64,000 nucleotides of DNA from assembly GCA_030248215.1 (NCBI GenBank), contig JASANG010003223.1:124001-188000 (forward strand), given 5' to 3'. Of this stretch, positions 12,201 through 27,200 are shown in pieces (position 1 is the first letter of the stretch; every line of letters starts with the position of its first letter). Origin of the DNA: Enoplolaimus lenunculus (lineage: Eukaryota; Nematoda; Enoplea; Enoplida; Thoracostomopsidae). A program made the translations under genes and the position numbers. The notes below the pieces were generated by a model, which was not told where the DNA came from, did no database searches, and was given only the letters and a program-made list of their open reading frames with translations.

Positions 12201-15200
12201 CAAAAATTTTGTATTGCGCTAGGAAAAAATTGCTTTTCGCTTCTCACCCGTTTCAGTCACAAGATGTTCGTCGCCAACTTACATCTGTTGTGGCTCTTTG
12301 GCTACATACACTTGCATTGGTGTAAAATTGTTTACCAATAACGGACGGACCTACGCCAAAGTAAACTTTCGTAGTAGAATTCATACAAAAATGTATTCAG
12401 AAAGACTGCAATTTGATGTTTTATATGTCAGTCAGACAATAATCGTCAAGCCATTCTCACATGGTTCATGATTTATAAGAGCGGTTCAGTTAGTTACATG
12501 TAAAAATTTGGAAGCCTTAAAGTCAATGCTTAAAATATTCCCGTAGTTAACTGGACGTGTTAGACCAACCTCGGATCCTACGCTGCCAGGGTGCAAATGC
12601 ATGGGCGTTCCCACGGGGGGCGCTCTGGGGGCGTGCTTCCAAAATTTGGCTAGTGCCCCCAAATAGACTCGGCCTAAAGGTAAACAATCATGAATTGCAA
12701 TTGTAGTGACCCACATAATTATTCGGTGCCCCCTCCCCCAAATATAATTTTTTGCGGACGCCCCTGCGCAAGTGGGACTGAAATAAAGCTGAGCCGAATG
12801 TCAACAACGAATCAGTCAATAACTATGATGTTCAAGCTACTTTAATATTGCCGGCAATTCATCCTTTAAAACTGGCCTCAAAATTAACAACAAACTCATT
12901 GAAAGGCATAGAGCTTTTATAAAATTAAGAAGAATTCACTACCAAAATTGCCCATAAACCTACGGCAAAAATTTTATCGGGTTCCGAAGCAGACCTCCAA
13001 TTGTATTCTGCACTGCCTTGCCGCCCTACTCTCAGATCACTAAGAGCTAAGAGTTAGTCAGCAAAACTGCTTCTATAATACGATAGCAGCATCTATGTTC
13101 ACTTAAAACTTGACTATACTGATGCAAAAATGTGTTCGAAACTCGGAAAGTGTCACTGTGAGCCAATAAAGGCAATAAATTTTAATCCCAGCCGACAGCA
13201 CACAATGTTAGAGTATTTATGTAAATAAAGTCAAAACAACAAAATAGACTTTGTCACGTGACACAAGCAAACCTTCACGGTCGCCATTACTCCACGAACC
13301 GTGGAATCACTCCGAGGTTGGTCGTTTCAAAAAGACTTTAGGCTGGCGCTAACCTACTTTTCGTGACGTCCCTTAAACGGTGCCGCAAGTCAAAAAATTT
13401 TTGTTTAAAAATTGTTATTGCAATGCCATCCGGCCAGTCACATGCATTGCCTTCAGGGGATGGACAGCGCTGGACGGCAAGATATATGATCAAAAAGTCT
13501 AATGCACCCTTAGGCAGCTAGAAACCGGCACGGGTTTGGTGTTTATTTTGTTGATTTTATAAACGAGTATTATAATGACAATTATGTGCTACATTGAAAA
13601 TGTGCCAGAATAGAAGCTAAGGTTAGGCTTACCGAGATATCGCGCCCACTTTAAGGTATTGCGTAAAAATTTATAACAGAATTTAATGCTATCGTAAAAC
13701 AGTTTATAATTGTTAACCCTTTCTCGCATGAATATTTTCTAGTTCGTACATATCATCATCAGGTTCTCGGCCTGAAGGCGTTATCACCGGTTCGTCGACT
13801 ATAGAGCATAGTGTACTGTATATATGTTGATTACGATTATACAGTTTGCAATTATTTGCTAGTCATGCACTTCAGTGGATTTTCGATGTGGAAAAGGGTT
13901 AAATCATGTTGATTCAGTAGTAAAACTTGAGCAGAGAACCAAATTTCAAATACACTTCTGCTAAACAAAAGAGATATACAGTTTTAATTTGGGTCAATAG
14001 CTAGCGCGTATCGCGGCGCAGCAACAATAGTCATTTCAAAAAGGAAATTAGAATAGTGTGCATTAAGTTTGTAATCAAACATATTAATACAGTATTGTTT
14101 GGAGAAACATGTGGCACTACGGCACATAGAAATCAATGCAGAAAAAATGAGATGAAAAATATTTATACTTTAAATTCTAAAATGCTGATTAGCTGGCTCT
14201 TGCATTTTAACACAAAATGAGTTGACTCCACTCAGAAGTCTGAGCTATGAATGTGGTCTTTCAGAACTCTAAATTCTAAATTTATTGAACTCATTCTGAG
14301 TTGATTAATCAACTCACCCGGAATTAAACCAGCTCAGAGTGGGGTAATAATATTTCCTGTTATTAACTCAGAAATAACCAGAAATAACTAATTCACTGTC
14401 TGAGTTCATTAATCAACACGATCGAATTTACAGTGATAGGTTTAAGAAAAAGTCTAGGTTTAGGTAAGCCTTTTCGTAAGCCTAAACGTAAGCTTAAACC
14501 ATGGCCTGTGGACGGGAAGTATATAAGAGCCGGTTAGCTTGGTCCACGTCTTAAAAACAAAATGTTTACAGATCTATCAACAACAATTCGATAAAAGTTT
14601 AAAATTTGAAATTTAAATGCTGGATTCAACAAAGGTAGAATAAAATTCGGGCTTTCTAACTTTGTCAAGACTTCATGAAATCTTAACATAAGTTAACAAT
14701 TTGCGTTTCCAGAACTAATCACAGAATAAGCTCCTAACCCTTAATACCTTCGCAAAACTTGCCAAGTTAGCTAACTTTTCCTTTATTTGGATGTATTGCA
14801 CACAGTCAATGATTTTGTCGACTTGGATGTGTTTGCACTTACAAAATGCATATTTTGTCGTGCTTTCGGTCAAAATAAATTTCTTGTCATGTCTAAAATT
14901 TACCACATCGTTACGCATCAGCGTTTGTCACTACAGCTGTTTTATTTCACAGACGAAACTGATAGAAATTGACCAACTGGCAAAATAACACAATTTAATG
15001 TAATTGCAGATGCAAACAGTCTCATATTTTGTTAAATTCCGGTAATTGAAAAAATAAGCATACGAAGTTCAATGCAATTACCTTTGGCAGGCTATCCGAA
15101 TTTGTTTCGAAATTATAAATTGGCATAAATCGAGCAAGACGGTTTCTTTTCTCAATGACAATGTGCTGAGTATATCTAATTATCCGATGATTAAAATGCA

Positions 15201-18200
15201 CTTTTATGATAGGAGGCAACACGGATGTTTGATAAAGGGGATACATAATAGAAATCTCTTGAAAGAGGTAAATTTCCTGTGTTGCCAGCTGGAAACCTAC
15301 CTGATAACTTTTACACAAAAATCCTATACAAAGGATGATCCCTAAACTCCCACTGGCTGCGCCCTTGGCTCATGAAAAATTATCCAGCAAAGTTTGTAAC
15401 CAATTAAATGTGTCATGGTAAACAGATAAATTTTAAGGCCCGACCATTCTGCAGAGTTTATTTAGCAGCGATTTTGCGTGTAAAGATTGTTGAAATTTGT
15501 TACGCCAAAATAAAACAGCCTAAATAGCAAAAGTAAAATTTCAAGCAAACATAACTGACTGCAGTATTGCACCGTTTTTGCATCTTGACGAAAGGACATT
15601 AACTTTTACATCCTCTGTTTCACGCTAACATTGTTATCAGAAGCAATGATTTGAATTTACAAAATTCTGCATAAATATTAATAATAAACAGCTTATCTCT
15701 ATCGGTTCATTTGAGTTTGGTATGTAACAACAACGTATTGAATCCACACAACTCAGATGATAACCATTTCATATAGTTTTAGCCGCATGCGTCCACGAAC
15801 GAATTTAGAACAGGTCCGTAGTAAGTAAACCTTGCTAGGGGGGGGCTAAAAAATTTTCAGGAGGGGCATATAAAGGATTTCAATGACTTACTAACAAGGT
15901 TGAAAATCTTCTGGGGGGGCCAAAATTTTTCCAGGATGGGGCTCTACGAAACATACTGTATTTAATTTAAATGAAATCTTTAATAGAGAGCATAAAAAGT
16001 TGCCAAACCCGATACCAAAAAGGTGTGCAGATCGGTATCTTGTCAACGACACTCGATTACCGTCCAGCATTTTTCCATTTAAAATTTGATGAAGTTTTTT
16101 ACGAGGGGGAATCTACCGGTGCCCAATGAACCCCCGTAGATTTGACCGTGTTATTGTAGCGACACAAAACATATAACATGGTGTACATTTTGTGCGTTAG
16201 ACTAATCTGGCTGAGTTGCATGTTTGGTAAGCACTAGGACTCAGGGTCCCTCTTTGTATCAAGGAAACATCACTCCCATCATCATTCTGAATTGATCAAT
16301 ACCAGGTTTATTCACAGTACGGCTTACATCAGATTTCTAGGAGAAAACCCGAATTCCAAACAGTACCTTATATATTATTGTAACACAACCATATCCATGT
16401 TCATTAAAGTAGCCGGTTAATTAAAGCTGTTTAACTACAAGAGTAATGCAACAGCACCGGGGTTTGTGTGTAGAAAAAATAGAAGGCGTGGGTGCGGGGA
16501 GATCGTAAAGCGGGTTTAACACAAGTTAAAAAATACATTTGCATTTATAAGCTCAATGTAGGTAAGTTACATAGATGATGAGTTAGTGTCATGATTAAAC
16601 ATGTAATTGCTATTACTGCATTTACTATAATGCACTAAGCTTCATTTTAATTTCGGCCTTATGAGCCAGGGGTGGGTCCGGACCCCTTGGACCCACCCCC
16701 TGCACACGCCACTGAGCATTTATTGAAAACAATATTCCCAAGGGAACTTGTTTGCTCCAACCAGAGAGCCAAACCAATTATTTATAGCGTGTTGAATATG
16801 TGAAATCTCATGCTGGAATAGGAAAGTAAATTGTATTGTTCGTCTACAGCTTTTTGAAATAACGCTTTCGCTCAGTGTGAGCCTCGATAGAGGAAGATTA
16901 GCGCAGAAGAGCAGGGTGTAACGGAAACTACGCCTCGTTACTGTACCTGATGTATGTTTCATATATACGTATTCGAAACACCAAGTGCCAATGTATCAGA
17001 TCTCTATTTAGAAATGAATAATGACTTATGAGTAGCCAAAGGGGGCCTGGGGGGTTTCCTCCAATCCGTGAATTAAGAAACGTTTTGCGACGGTTTCAAG
17101 AAGATTGAATACTGAAATTCGGTATCCGGACAATCATGCGGTCAAATCACTCATTCGAACTAACGAAAAACTTTAAGTTTTCATTAGGAAACATCAATTT
17201 TAAAATTGTGCCAAGTTTTAAGCTTCTAACTCCCGGTTACCGAGACCCCTCGTCATTGAAAATCCTGACTACGCACCTGAATAAAAGGATTTTAACATTA
17301 GCGAACCGTCTCGCAACACCGCAAAAACCTATACGTACGTTAAAATATATATGTGAGAGACGACCAACAGTTTTAGTGACTAAATATAACTAAAAAATCT
17401 AATTTAGTCTCTGTTGTACAGTTTTGATTAGCAAACAGGTATTGAACTAGTTGGTAAGCGTGACGGCCGAAACTCTAAACATTATTCATGACAGTCCGAA
17501 CAACAGTTAGAGCAAAAATATACCTTGAGCCATAAACCATTCAATAAATACCTCATATTCCTGCAAAAAATGTCATATCTTTGTACGGTCCAGTCAGATT
17601 CAGTTTTTACCCCGAGCAACAATTGGCGCAAGGGATGTCACTAGTACAGCCGGAACAGACAGGAGGGCTCCCCTAAACTCCAATAAGTAGGCCACAAACT
17701 GGCAAGCGAACCGACTTAAAAGCCAGACGTATTTTAAAACTTCGGTGGTTTTTGTTCCAGCCGGTTAGAGAACCCCTTTAGGTTTGGTGGCCCCTTAAAT
17801 GGGGGTATGGGGTGGATGCTCCGGCCCTGGTCACTAGCTACCAGCGCCGTCTGATAAGTGCTGCAGACACCAAAGGCGCCGGAAGCAAATTATGATTGGG
17901 GTGGCAAACACAAGTCATGGTGCAGAGCTATACTGGATATAAGAGAATGCGCACAGACAATGGAAGTAGCAGCAGAGGGGTAGTGGGTCCAGAGTAATGA
18001 CTTAACACACGTAGAGTAGCGAAGGAAACCACGCGACCAAAAGAGTAAGAAGACCACACTAAATTTTAGCGTTAAATCCCAAAGCAAAAATTTTAGCTTT
18101 GTTTAGCTTGATGGGCATTTACGATTACTAGATTCGCTCTTAGATCCGCGCTTGGCCCATAGATAAATAATATTCAGGTTCATTTTATAAGTAGTGAGTG

Positions 18201-21200
18201 ATGTAAAGATCGCGTCTCAACAATGCTTACTTTGGGATCCAGTGGGGTTTTTAAAATTGATATTGTTCTGAAACGCCGGGCCTTTTTAAGGCCGCCTCGA
18301 AATTGGTTCCGGGGTCGCTAACCACGGCTCTGCATACACGCACCAATTCACCGAAAGTGTTGTGAAGCGGTTTTTGTTTTCCAAAACATTCACAGAAATT
18401 GCAAATCTTCACTCAAACATATCAGGGGGGCAAAATTAACAAAGTCAATAGGCATACAAATGTTACACCATACTGTTATAATACTAGTGGGACTGCATAG
18501 GTACTACGCCAGACGCCAGTATGCAAAAAAGTTTTTCGACAGGGAGGTTATTCGATTGCGCGTCCAGGGAGCAAACCTGCTCGTTTGATGATCCCACTTT
18601 CCGTAAAGCTCACTCGCATGAACCTCTATGTTTGACAAACCACACTTGCTGTCAGCAGTAACGTTCCTTTATGCTAAAAATGGTTCCATCTGTAAAACTG
18701 GAACACTTCGAAGTAATAATCTCGTCATCCGTAGTCAAAATTATATTTTATCATTTTTGAAAATTATTATACAACGTTGCTTATAATTATATATATTCCA
18801 ATAATAAAATCAAATCGTACATAACCGGTGAAGAATAGCTGGTTATGAGTAAAAAATATGGTTGCAATATAAAAATGAAAAAACAGGTTGGTAAAGCAAA
18901 ATTTGCCGACAACAATAATCAATCCAGCTTAAACTTGTCAATAGCGTCTGGTATGAAACTTAAACAACTTTGGCGCGAAGCCAATGTGACAAGGGTGAAC
19001 TGTATACAGCTTTCGAGTCTATAATTTACTAATATCTGTACTCAAGTTCGTAATTCGGTTTCATGCATCGTTTTAAACATTGTAGTAATGTAGATGTACC
19101 ACGTGCACAATATAGTGGCTACCATCCGCCACCAACTCCTTTGAATAGCTCCCACTAGCGGATCCAGAGGGGGGATGGGGGTGGAGGGCGTACGCCCCCG
19201 TCAGAATGTTTTGGTAATAAAATGATAAAGTCCCTACCTACTTTTGTGAAAAGAGTCATCATCGTCGCTTGGTAAAACCAATCGCTCTTGTATATACAAC
19301 AGATTTTGCGCCTACGTCACAATTTAATTAAAAAATTTCGTCATTTACGCTTAGGCTAAAAACCTGAAGTTTACGCGTAGAATTTGTACCCTGTTCTCGA
19401 AAAACGATATCCTTGAAAAGACCATAACGCAGAGACAGAAGTAAGGTGGTCTGAAACCGTTTCATCCTGTTCTGTCCCATGAGGGATTATTTCTAGCAGC
19501 CACAAGGGGCCTCTCGAAAACGTATAAACCACTTGCTTCCCGAAAATAGCAGTTATACACCGTAAATTATCATCATTGTCAGCTTTTTTTTATTTTCAAA
19601 TTTTTTATAATGAATGCACCTTCTCGAGAGTTTTGCTTATTAAGTATCATCTTAAACGCCGAAAAGTTTTTCAGCTTACTTTTGATGTAAAAACTTTAAA
19701 GCGAGAAAAGTTAATCTTCCGAATTCTGCCACAATTCTTTTTCCAGTTGGATGATAGGTCCCATGCAGCGGTAAATTTCGCCCCTCCCGACCCGGTTTGG
19801 CAGCACGTCTCACTTCTATCTCTGCAATTAAATGACGACATCTTTAACAATGGCGGTTACCATACAGAACGAGGGACTCGGATACTCTGACCGCGATACT
19901 GCACGTACAACGGAACCACAAAATCCCCGCTACCAGTGCCGTTGGAAACATTAAAAACATCGATAACAAAAAACAGGAAATCAAATTCAAAACAACTGAA
20001 ACCAGCGTTTGGTTAAACGAGAGTTTTGCAACAGTCAAACGGTTTCGTGTGTAACTTTGGTTAAATGAAAGAATCCACAAAGGCAAGCGCTTCCTGTTTA
20101 ATTGTGGGAAAATGAAGAAAACGAAACGTGAAAAGTTAACCAGGATAGCTTACAAATTGTAATGCTGGTTTTTCGTGAATTTTGGTGGCGGATGCACAAA
20201 TTTCTTGTCTGGCAGGTGCGCAGTATGCGAAAAATTCTCGCGAGCAAAGTGAACGTGAAGCCAAACGCAATTTTGTTGCACAAAAGTAAAAATTTTTAAG
20301 GTAAGAGACCTTACCATTGTACATTCTGCCGGAGATGCAAAATTTTTCACTGCACGACACAGTCAATAGGGTATACACTGAAAATAATATTTCTGATATT
20401 TAAGAAAAAATTTCTCACATTTAAGAAATATAATTAGCAAGGTGCACTTGAAAAGTATTTCTGTTAGAACAGAAAAGATTGCAGAAAAGTTTTGAAATAA
20501 TGTCTGAAAATAAAAGTTTTCCAGTTATTTTTAGAAAAATTGTCTTAAATATCAGAAAAACTTTTCAGATTTGCCACAGAAAATACTCATCTGAATAAAT
20601 TCAGAAATACTTTTTTGCGTGTACTTCTTTCATCTCTGGATCCGCGGCAGGCCTAATCATGCCAAGCAGTGGTGAATATCATAACGAGTGTGTTTAAACC
20701 AAACAGCTCGGCACCAACAGGAGCAAAATTGATAAATCCACGAGTTAAGCTTGGTCTTTGAACAAGAGTAAGCAACTTAGTACAGTTTATGCACAAAAGA
20801 ATAAACCCAGCACGCGCTGCCTTTTGGCCTTTCACCAACCCCCTTTTCCTGGGTGTGTGATACACAGCGCTATTAATTTTAGAATATGAACTGTCACAGT
20901 TGTATTAAAATGCCAGAATAAATAACACATACGGAATATTTGTCCAAATACCTATACTGTAGTGACCCAAATAAGAGGGGCAGTGATATTTATTTGGCCT
21001 CTCCAGAGGGCACGTACCCCCTGTTATCCGGTTAGAGATTGTTATTTATTTTTAACATGCCCTTCGTTACTGATATATATCATTGCAACTATCCGTTGAA
21101 TTAAACGTTTATATGTCTTGTATCAAAACGTTGAGCGATATTGCAAGGTTATACTTCAGAATGTACTTTCAAAACTTAAGTATGCTTTAAAGTATCGAAC

Positions 21201-24200
21201 CCAGCTTTATTTGGGCCTGAAGTCATGTACGCACTATAATTAGGGATAATTGACTTTTATACACTCTAATTAGGGTTTGAGACATTATCCGTTTAAGGAC
21301 TCTTGCTAGGGATACCGACTCCTTTTGATTGGGACTCGAAATAGGGACGCACCTCTTATTACCCCCTCTTATTCAGGTCACTACAGTATATCAGAATTCT
21401 TCTTAAAACAGGTCTTCAATTGTTTTGGCCCGTATTAATTTTAGCGGCCTGTCCGTCGAGCAACAGGTTGATCAGGGGACTTAGAGGCTGAGAAGCTTAG
21501 GCTTATGCTTTAGTAGACAGGCCCCTATAGTTAACATGGAGCATTGATTAACTAAAAGGGTTTCCGTTCGCGTCTATTTAATACTTGTGCTAAATGGGCG
21601 TCGCCGACGCCGACAATTCTTCAGAAAGCATAAATTTGCGGAACCTAACTTAAAAACAAACACTTCTACATACAAACCAAGCAGTAGTATTCATTGAATA
21701 GTGTTTTAGTAATTAGATTAGGTATACATCAATTCGTCTATTTTTACCGATTTCCCATATCGAAAAATCATACTGTTGACCATAAAGCGCAAATACTTCA
21801 GTTTAGCGTTTAATTCCACAAACTCACTAAAAATTAATTCACATTCTGGCAGTAACAATCCTAGTATGTGAATCTTTAACTAAACCCAGTTGTTGATCCA
21901 GCAAAAAAGAGTAGGCTGCATCCCTCCACCAGCCTAATCGTGGTACAATTTTTGCGATGCAAATTGGTCATGTGAAAGCTTGAAAATTATATAATGGATA
22001 TAACATAGGTTCCAACTTTATGCGCCTGATTGGTATAGTCCTCGGCACAGTTGGTAATATTTCGATATTAAAAACTTACTAAACTGCGCATGAAAGACTG
22101 TAAAATTTTAAAGCAGATCTAAGTTTTCTATTCCTTGTTTGCTCCTCATTTCTGAAACACAATAACTGTTTCTGAAGTATATTTCCGATCTTTAGTATTC
22201 CGAAACAGCTAATTCCAGAAAAACAATAATGAACATGTGAATGCTGTTTAACCATGGAACTTTGCTGTGACATAAAGCATTCGCGGGAACAGCGGAGTCT
22301 GGGGTGTCAATTGATAGCAATAGAAAAATAAAGGAGTGTCGCTCTGATATCACTTTATAACAATTTACGTAAAAAAATAACTCTGGCGTCTCGTTAGTGT
22401 TGCTCGGGAAGTTTTAAAATTATTTGCTACGTTTTGACTTTTTCTTCGTTGCTTTCCAAATATTTGATTCCTTATAAGATTTGACGGCAGCTTGGCATTA
22501 GCTGCTCGTTCCCACATCCCTCTGTAGACATGTTAACGCAGAAAAAAAGCTATAACAAATAATAAATAAACAAGCATAATATAAAGAAATCGGCTCATAT
22601 GTATAGAACAGGGCTAGATCGTTTTCCGAAGGGGCTGTAATAGAGTCAGTTTAAACTTTAGACTAAATTTTTTTACTTAGGCTCAGGCTTAGGAATTGGC
22701 TCGTCCTTACGCTTAGATTTAGACTTGGGCTTAGGCTTAGGCTTAGAAATATACTTATACTATTTTTCGGGCCCTGTTCTATACACGGGCCAGGAAATCA
22801 ATGAAAACCTGCTGATTCCCTTAAATTGTATTTACGGGTTAAAGTAAATAGTTTTTAATAAACACATTGTAACGTTGACTTATATTAGCCAAGTGCGGTA
22901 AGGGATGTTATATACGTGTCGCGCGGCGTCGTCCGTCGTCATACGTTGCCGTCCGTCGCCGTCCGGTACGGTCAGTGCCAGGCCACGTTCAACTTTTCAA
23001 AAAGTATTGCGCCACCCTAGTGATTGGGATATGTCTTACCGTACCGTGAACCACCGTTCACCGTCGCATAGTTTCCTCAGGGCGCTGAACAGCAAACGAT
23101 ACAGGCCACAAGAACATCTTAGAAAGCTTGCAAAGTAACATCGTATACCTCCAGCTGGGCCCCCAGCTTCGGTTTTTTCGAGGTAAAATACCATAACTTG
23201 GTAAAATTTTGCAACAGAAATTGGTACTAACCGCGAACTTCTGTGTAAATAAGAAAATAGTTGTGAACAATAAAATCGTTGTGAAGTCGTGACAAATCGT
23301 AGCATCATGGAAAACTTCGCGAATAAATTTTTTGCAGTTTGCCTACCAGTGACGATTTGTTACAGCTAGTGCAAACGGCATAAAATATGAATATTCTCAA
23401 ACCATGCGTTGAACAAACCCGCGCGATAGTAAAGCACAGTCGCTAATAAGGGTAATTATTTTTGTCAAAGATTGCTCTGGCGGTCGAGCTGAGAACGATG
23501 GTGACATGAATTAATAATATGCTGTCATTATGACAGGCAGGCATAATTAAGAACTACGATAAGTTAACGACCGAATAAGTCTTTTATACCCTACAACCAG
23601 AGATGGTAACAACGCAAAAAATGGGGGCGAAAGAAGTAAAATAAAATTCTAGTAAATCCGGCAAAATGTGTGCACTCGTTACAAATAATCCGCTGATTTT
23701 ACTATTAAAAAGCAATAACAATTATCAGCATGTGAGCTATGCTTGTCCTATACAATCAACAAACCCCTCCCAAAAATATGCATGTTTTGTATTATTTCTT
23801 ATCAATATTGTGCTGAACAGAAAAATGCGTGGCAAATTTCGGACTTTTCATTGCAATCAGCACTTTTCCACTGTAGCTGTTCCTGGACCTTGCACCACCA
23901 AACTAGGCGCACAGCCAGCTCACCTTGCTGGAAAGGAACTGGACGTTTTTCAGGAGGGGTAAACAACGGGTTTCGCTGGCTTATCAGTAGATTTGGAAAA
24001 AGCGTCAAAACAGAAGTAGAAAAGCGAGGAAAACTACACGAGCGAATGAAGCAAGAAGTCAGACGCAATTTTAGAATTCAATACAATGGTAGTTTTGTTT
24101 GGCTCTAGTGGGTGATTCAGATTTCTAGAGCCGCCCCTAGATTCGCGCTTGCCTTTTAGACCAAAACTGTATAGGTTTGCAATGTACTTAAAATCTAGTG

Positions 24201-27200
24201 AGGAAGGTTCGAGCGCGAAGCGACTGAAAAACTAGACGCATTTTTTGAGTAAATTTCTCAACAGTTTACTTTTGGATCAAATGTGGTTTCAAAATAATAA
24301 TTTTGTTCTCGCAAGCCGGGCGCTTTTTAGGCAGATCCCGCTTCTTTTGACCAGAATGTTCGCGAGGGGCGGGGTACTAAACACGGCTTCTAAACAATCT
24401 GGCTAGCGAGAAAACGTAAATACAATTTCAGCACTAAATTTTACCACAACATTTCATGCTTGATGTCTGTGGGTGGGGCAAAGCGTGGTAACCTCCTTTC
24501 AATACACCAGCACTAGTGTTACATCCTCTCGTTGATGCACAATCGTTCTTACCACAAGGACTAGCGTAATCCACTTGAATGCGGCGCTGTTGTTGGCAGC
24601 CAGACAATTGTAAAAGGCACTCAGACGAGTATGTGACGTTATCTGTACCACACACAGGTGAAAGTATGCTGTCACAATCGTTTTCGCAAATACATCGCGC
24701 TTTACCTGAAGTTTCATTGAACTCACAGTGAGCACCAAATCCACATTGCATAATTTCACATGGCTCTGAAATAGAAAGCATTTTTATAAAATTCCCGCAT
24801 CAAGCATAGTATGAGCAACATAATGCAAACTTTGAAAACGAAGTAATAAAAACTATAGTCAACGTGGTTGCATATTTCAAACCCTGAAATATTCATCACA
24901 AAACTTTTTAAGAATGTGTTCTAATTTGCATATGATGTCTTTTGATTATATATGTAACAATCATTACACCAGCTGAAACGTTGCCCCATGATACGTTTGT
25001 GGAGCGCTTCAGTTTTTATAATATAGATGTGCAGATGAATTAGCTTAGTTAATAAAAGTAAAATGAACGAGTTTATTTTGACTAACTCACTATCTATAGG
25101 TATTTGATATGTATTCCACGTTAAGCAGTACCATATACATTGCAAAAAAATGGCGAGCCAAACTGACTGTCTCCGAAATAGGCTGGCTCAACGGGACTAC
25201 ACAAGCTGAGTCAAATTCGACTCCGCCATAGTCAAGCGTGCAACTTCGTGAGTCTAATTTGGCTCTGTCGGAGTCGAATTTAACTCAGTTTGTGCAGTCA
25301 CGTAAAGCCTATTTCGAAGAGGGTCAATTTGACTCACCATTACTTTGCAGTGTAGGGCGCTCACGATAAAATTTATAATTTTATGTGGATGCGGCGGGAC
25401 TCGAACACAAGACGTACTCACTATCGATCAGCTGCTCTAACCGCTGAGCTACGCAGCAATGCAAACTTTTCACTACAATGACTTTATATATCTTAAATTT
25501 GGTACTACAAGATACGTATGTGAATATGGAACGAAATTTTCGTGAACTGGACTGCGCATCTCACATTTCTCCCTTAACAAAACGGCCGAGATTACATTAA
25601 CGCGACAAGTATTTTAAAACAAAATTAATTCAAAATATTCCAACCTTTGCGAATCGGTGGCCTTTCAATCGGAATCACATCTGAAATACAAAAATAAACA
25701 CCCGTCAGCAACATTATGCCATAATTGAATAGGTACATCATTCATTATTTGGACATTTTCATAAAGTTACAATCATCAAATCAATCAACCATATAACATT
25801 GCTAATCAATTTTTAACCCAGAACCTGTAGAAGTGCCTGAGCACAAAGGCGTTAATAATGATCGAGGGGGGCGCGCGCGGCACCTCCATTGTATTCGAGC
25901 GTACGAGCGTCACGTGTGCACAATATATAACTTTCGGCAATTTCTTTGACATGGGGTTAAAAATCTGCGATTCACGTGTAAACTACATGTTTTTTACATT
26001 ATCAGTATACCAATTAGGGCCACACAATTTCTAACGAGGCTCCCATTCTTTTATGCGGAAAACTTAGATTAATTCGTCGACAGTTCAGAGATGCTGGCAA
26101 AATTAGACAAATTTCAGTTCAAATGTAAACTAACGCTTTTTCACAGAGTGAATCCCTCTCAGTGGTGAGCTAAATAATTTCGGCAACGGTAAACAATCAA
26201 TAATTTGAAGGAGAATTTAGCGAGACGTAACCCCACTTTATTAATACTTGCTTTTCGATTGCCTGTTTGATATCAAGTCGACCACCTAAAAAGCTACTTA
26301 AGCAAAAATAGAAAAAAATCGACTTAATAGAGTTTTAAGTGGTTTATTGGGAAACACTTTTTCAACACAAAACAGCCGGCATAATATTGATTGCAAATCA
26401 ATATCATGTTTTGGTGTAGTTTTCTTATTTCTGCACGTGCGCCATGACCTCGCGGTCCACTGGCTGTAACGGTTCCGTATTAAGTCATGAACCGCTCTGT
26501 TCAGCGACCGTCACATATACCAGTTTGGGCCCATGTAACGTATCAGGGGCGGACCGTTTCTTCGCTATACTGCTATAGCATAAACTAAAGCTTTAAACTA
26601 ACATTTTACCTTTGGCTTAGACTTAGGTACAGGATTATCCTTTTACGTTTAGGCTTAGGCTTAAACTTAAGAATACGCTTATACTACGGTTACGGCCCTG
26701 TTCTTTTCATTGACCTCAGTTTTTATCGTACAACGCTTAGGGTGTTTCGCATAGTTATTGGTACCGCATCCAGAAAATTTGAGCGTTCTCTTCCTCAAAA
26801 ATTCTTCAGATTCCATTGTCTCTGATATTGCAATCCAATATTTACAACGCGAAATGTTCCAGCTCCCGTCTCCCGAACGCTAAGTGTAGCGGTGCGCTCG
26901 CTTTCCCTACGATTGGCATATCATCGAGTGCGTCTGCGCTAGCGTTTTCGCGATTAACATTGCAGTTTAACACCGGTTGATGGTACTTATATTTCTTACC
27001 ACACTACTGTTAATTTGATAATAAATATATCTTTCCCGCCTCCACAATACTGTTTGTATTATTTTCTAGCCTAAACCTAACGTTATGTCTAGGCTGGGTC
27101 TCGGCTAATCCTAAGGATATGTCTAGGCTGGGTTCTCGGCTAATCCTAAGGTTATGTCTAGGCTGGGTTCTCGGCTAATCCTAGGCCTGTTTTATTCTGC

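Larger units (their letters stand above)
9119..24552 (-). other. Agrin 15.4-kb intron FS1-FS2
   Basis: FS1 and FS2 are adjacent units in vertebrate agrin, and I found no exon with FS cysteine spacing in between. The intron holds the C24 run, the tRNA-like sequence, and elements at 11061, 12586, 14200, 15795, 18107, 20371, 20957, 22592 and 22901. Open frames such as 19576-19890 have no splice or family support. Confidence 0.65.

Noticed and set aside
19576-19890. 104-codon plus-strand open frame in the 15-kb agrin intron
   Set aside because: No recognisable domain, no clear gene context, and a composition typical of chance frames in AT-rich DNA.
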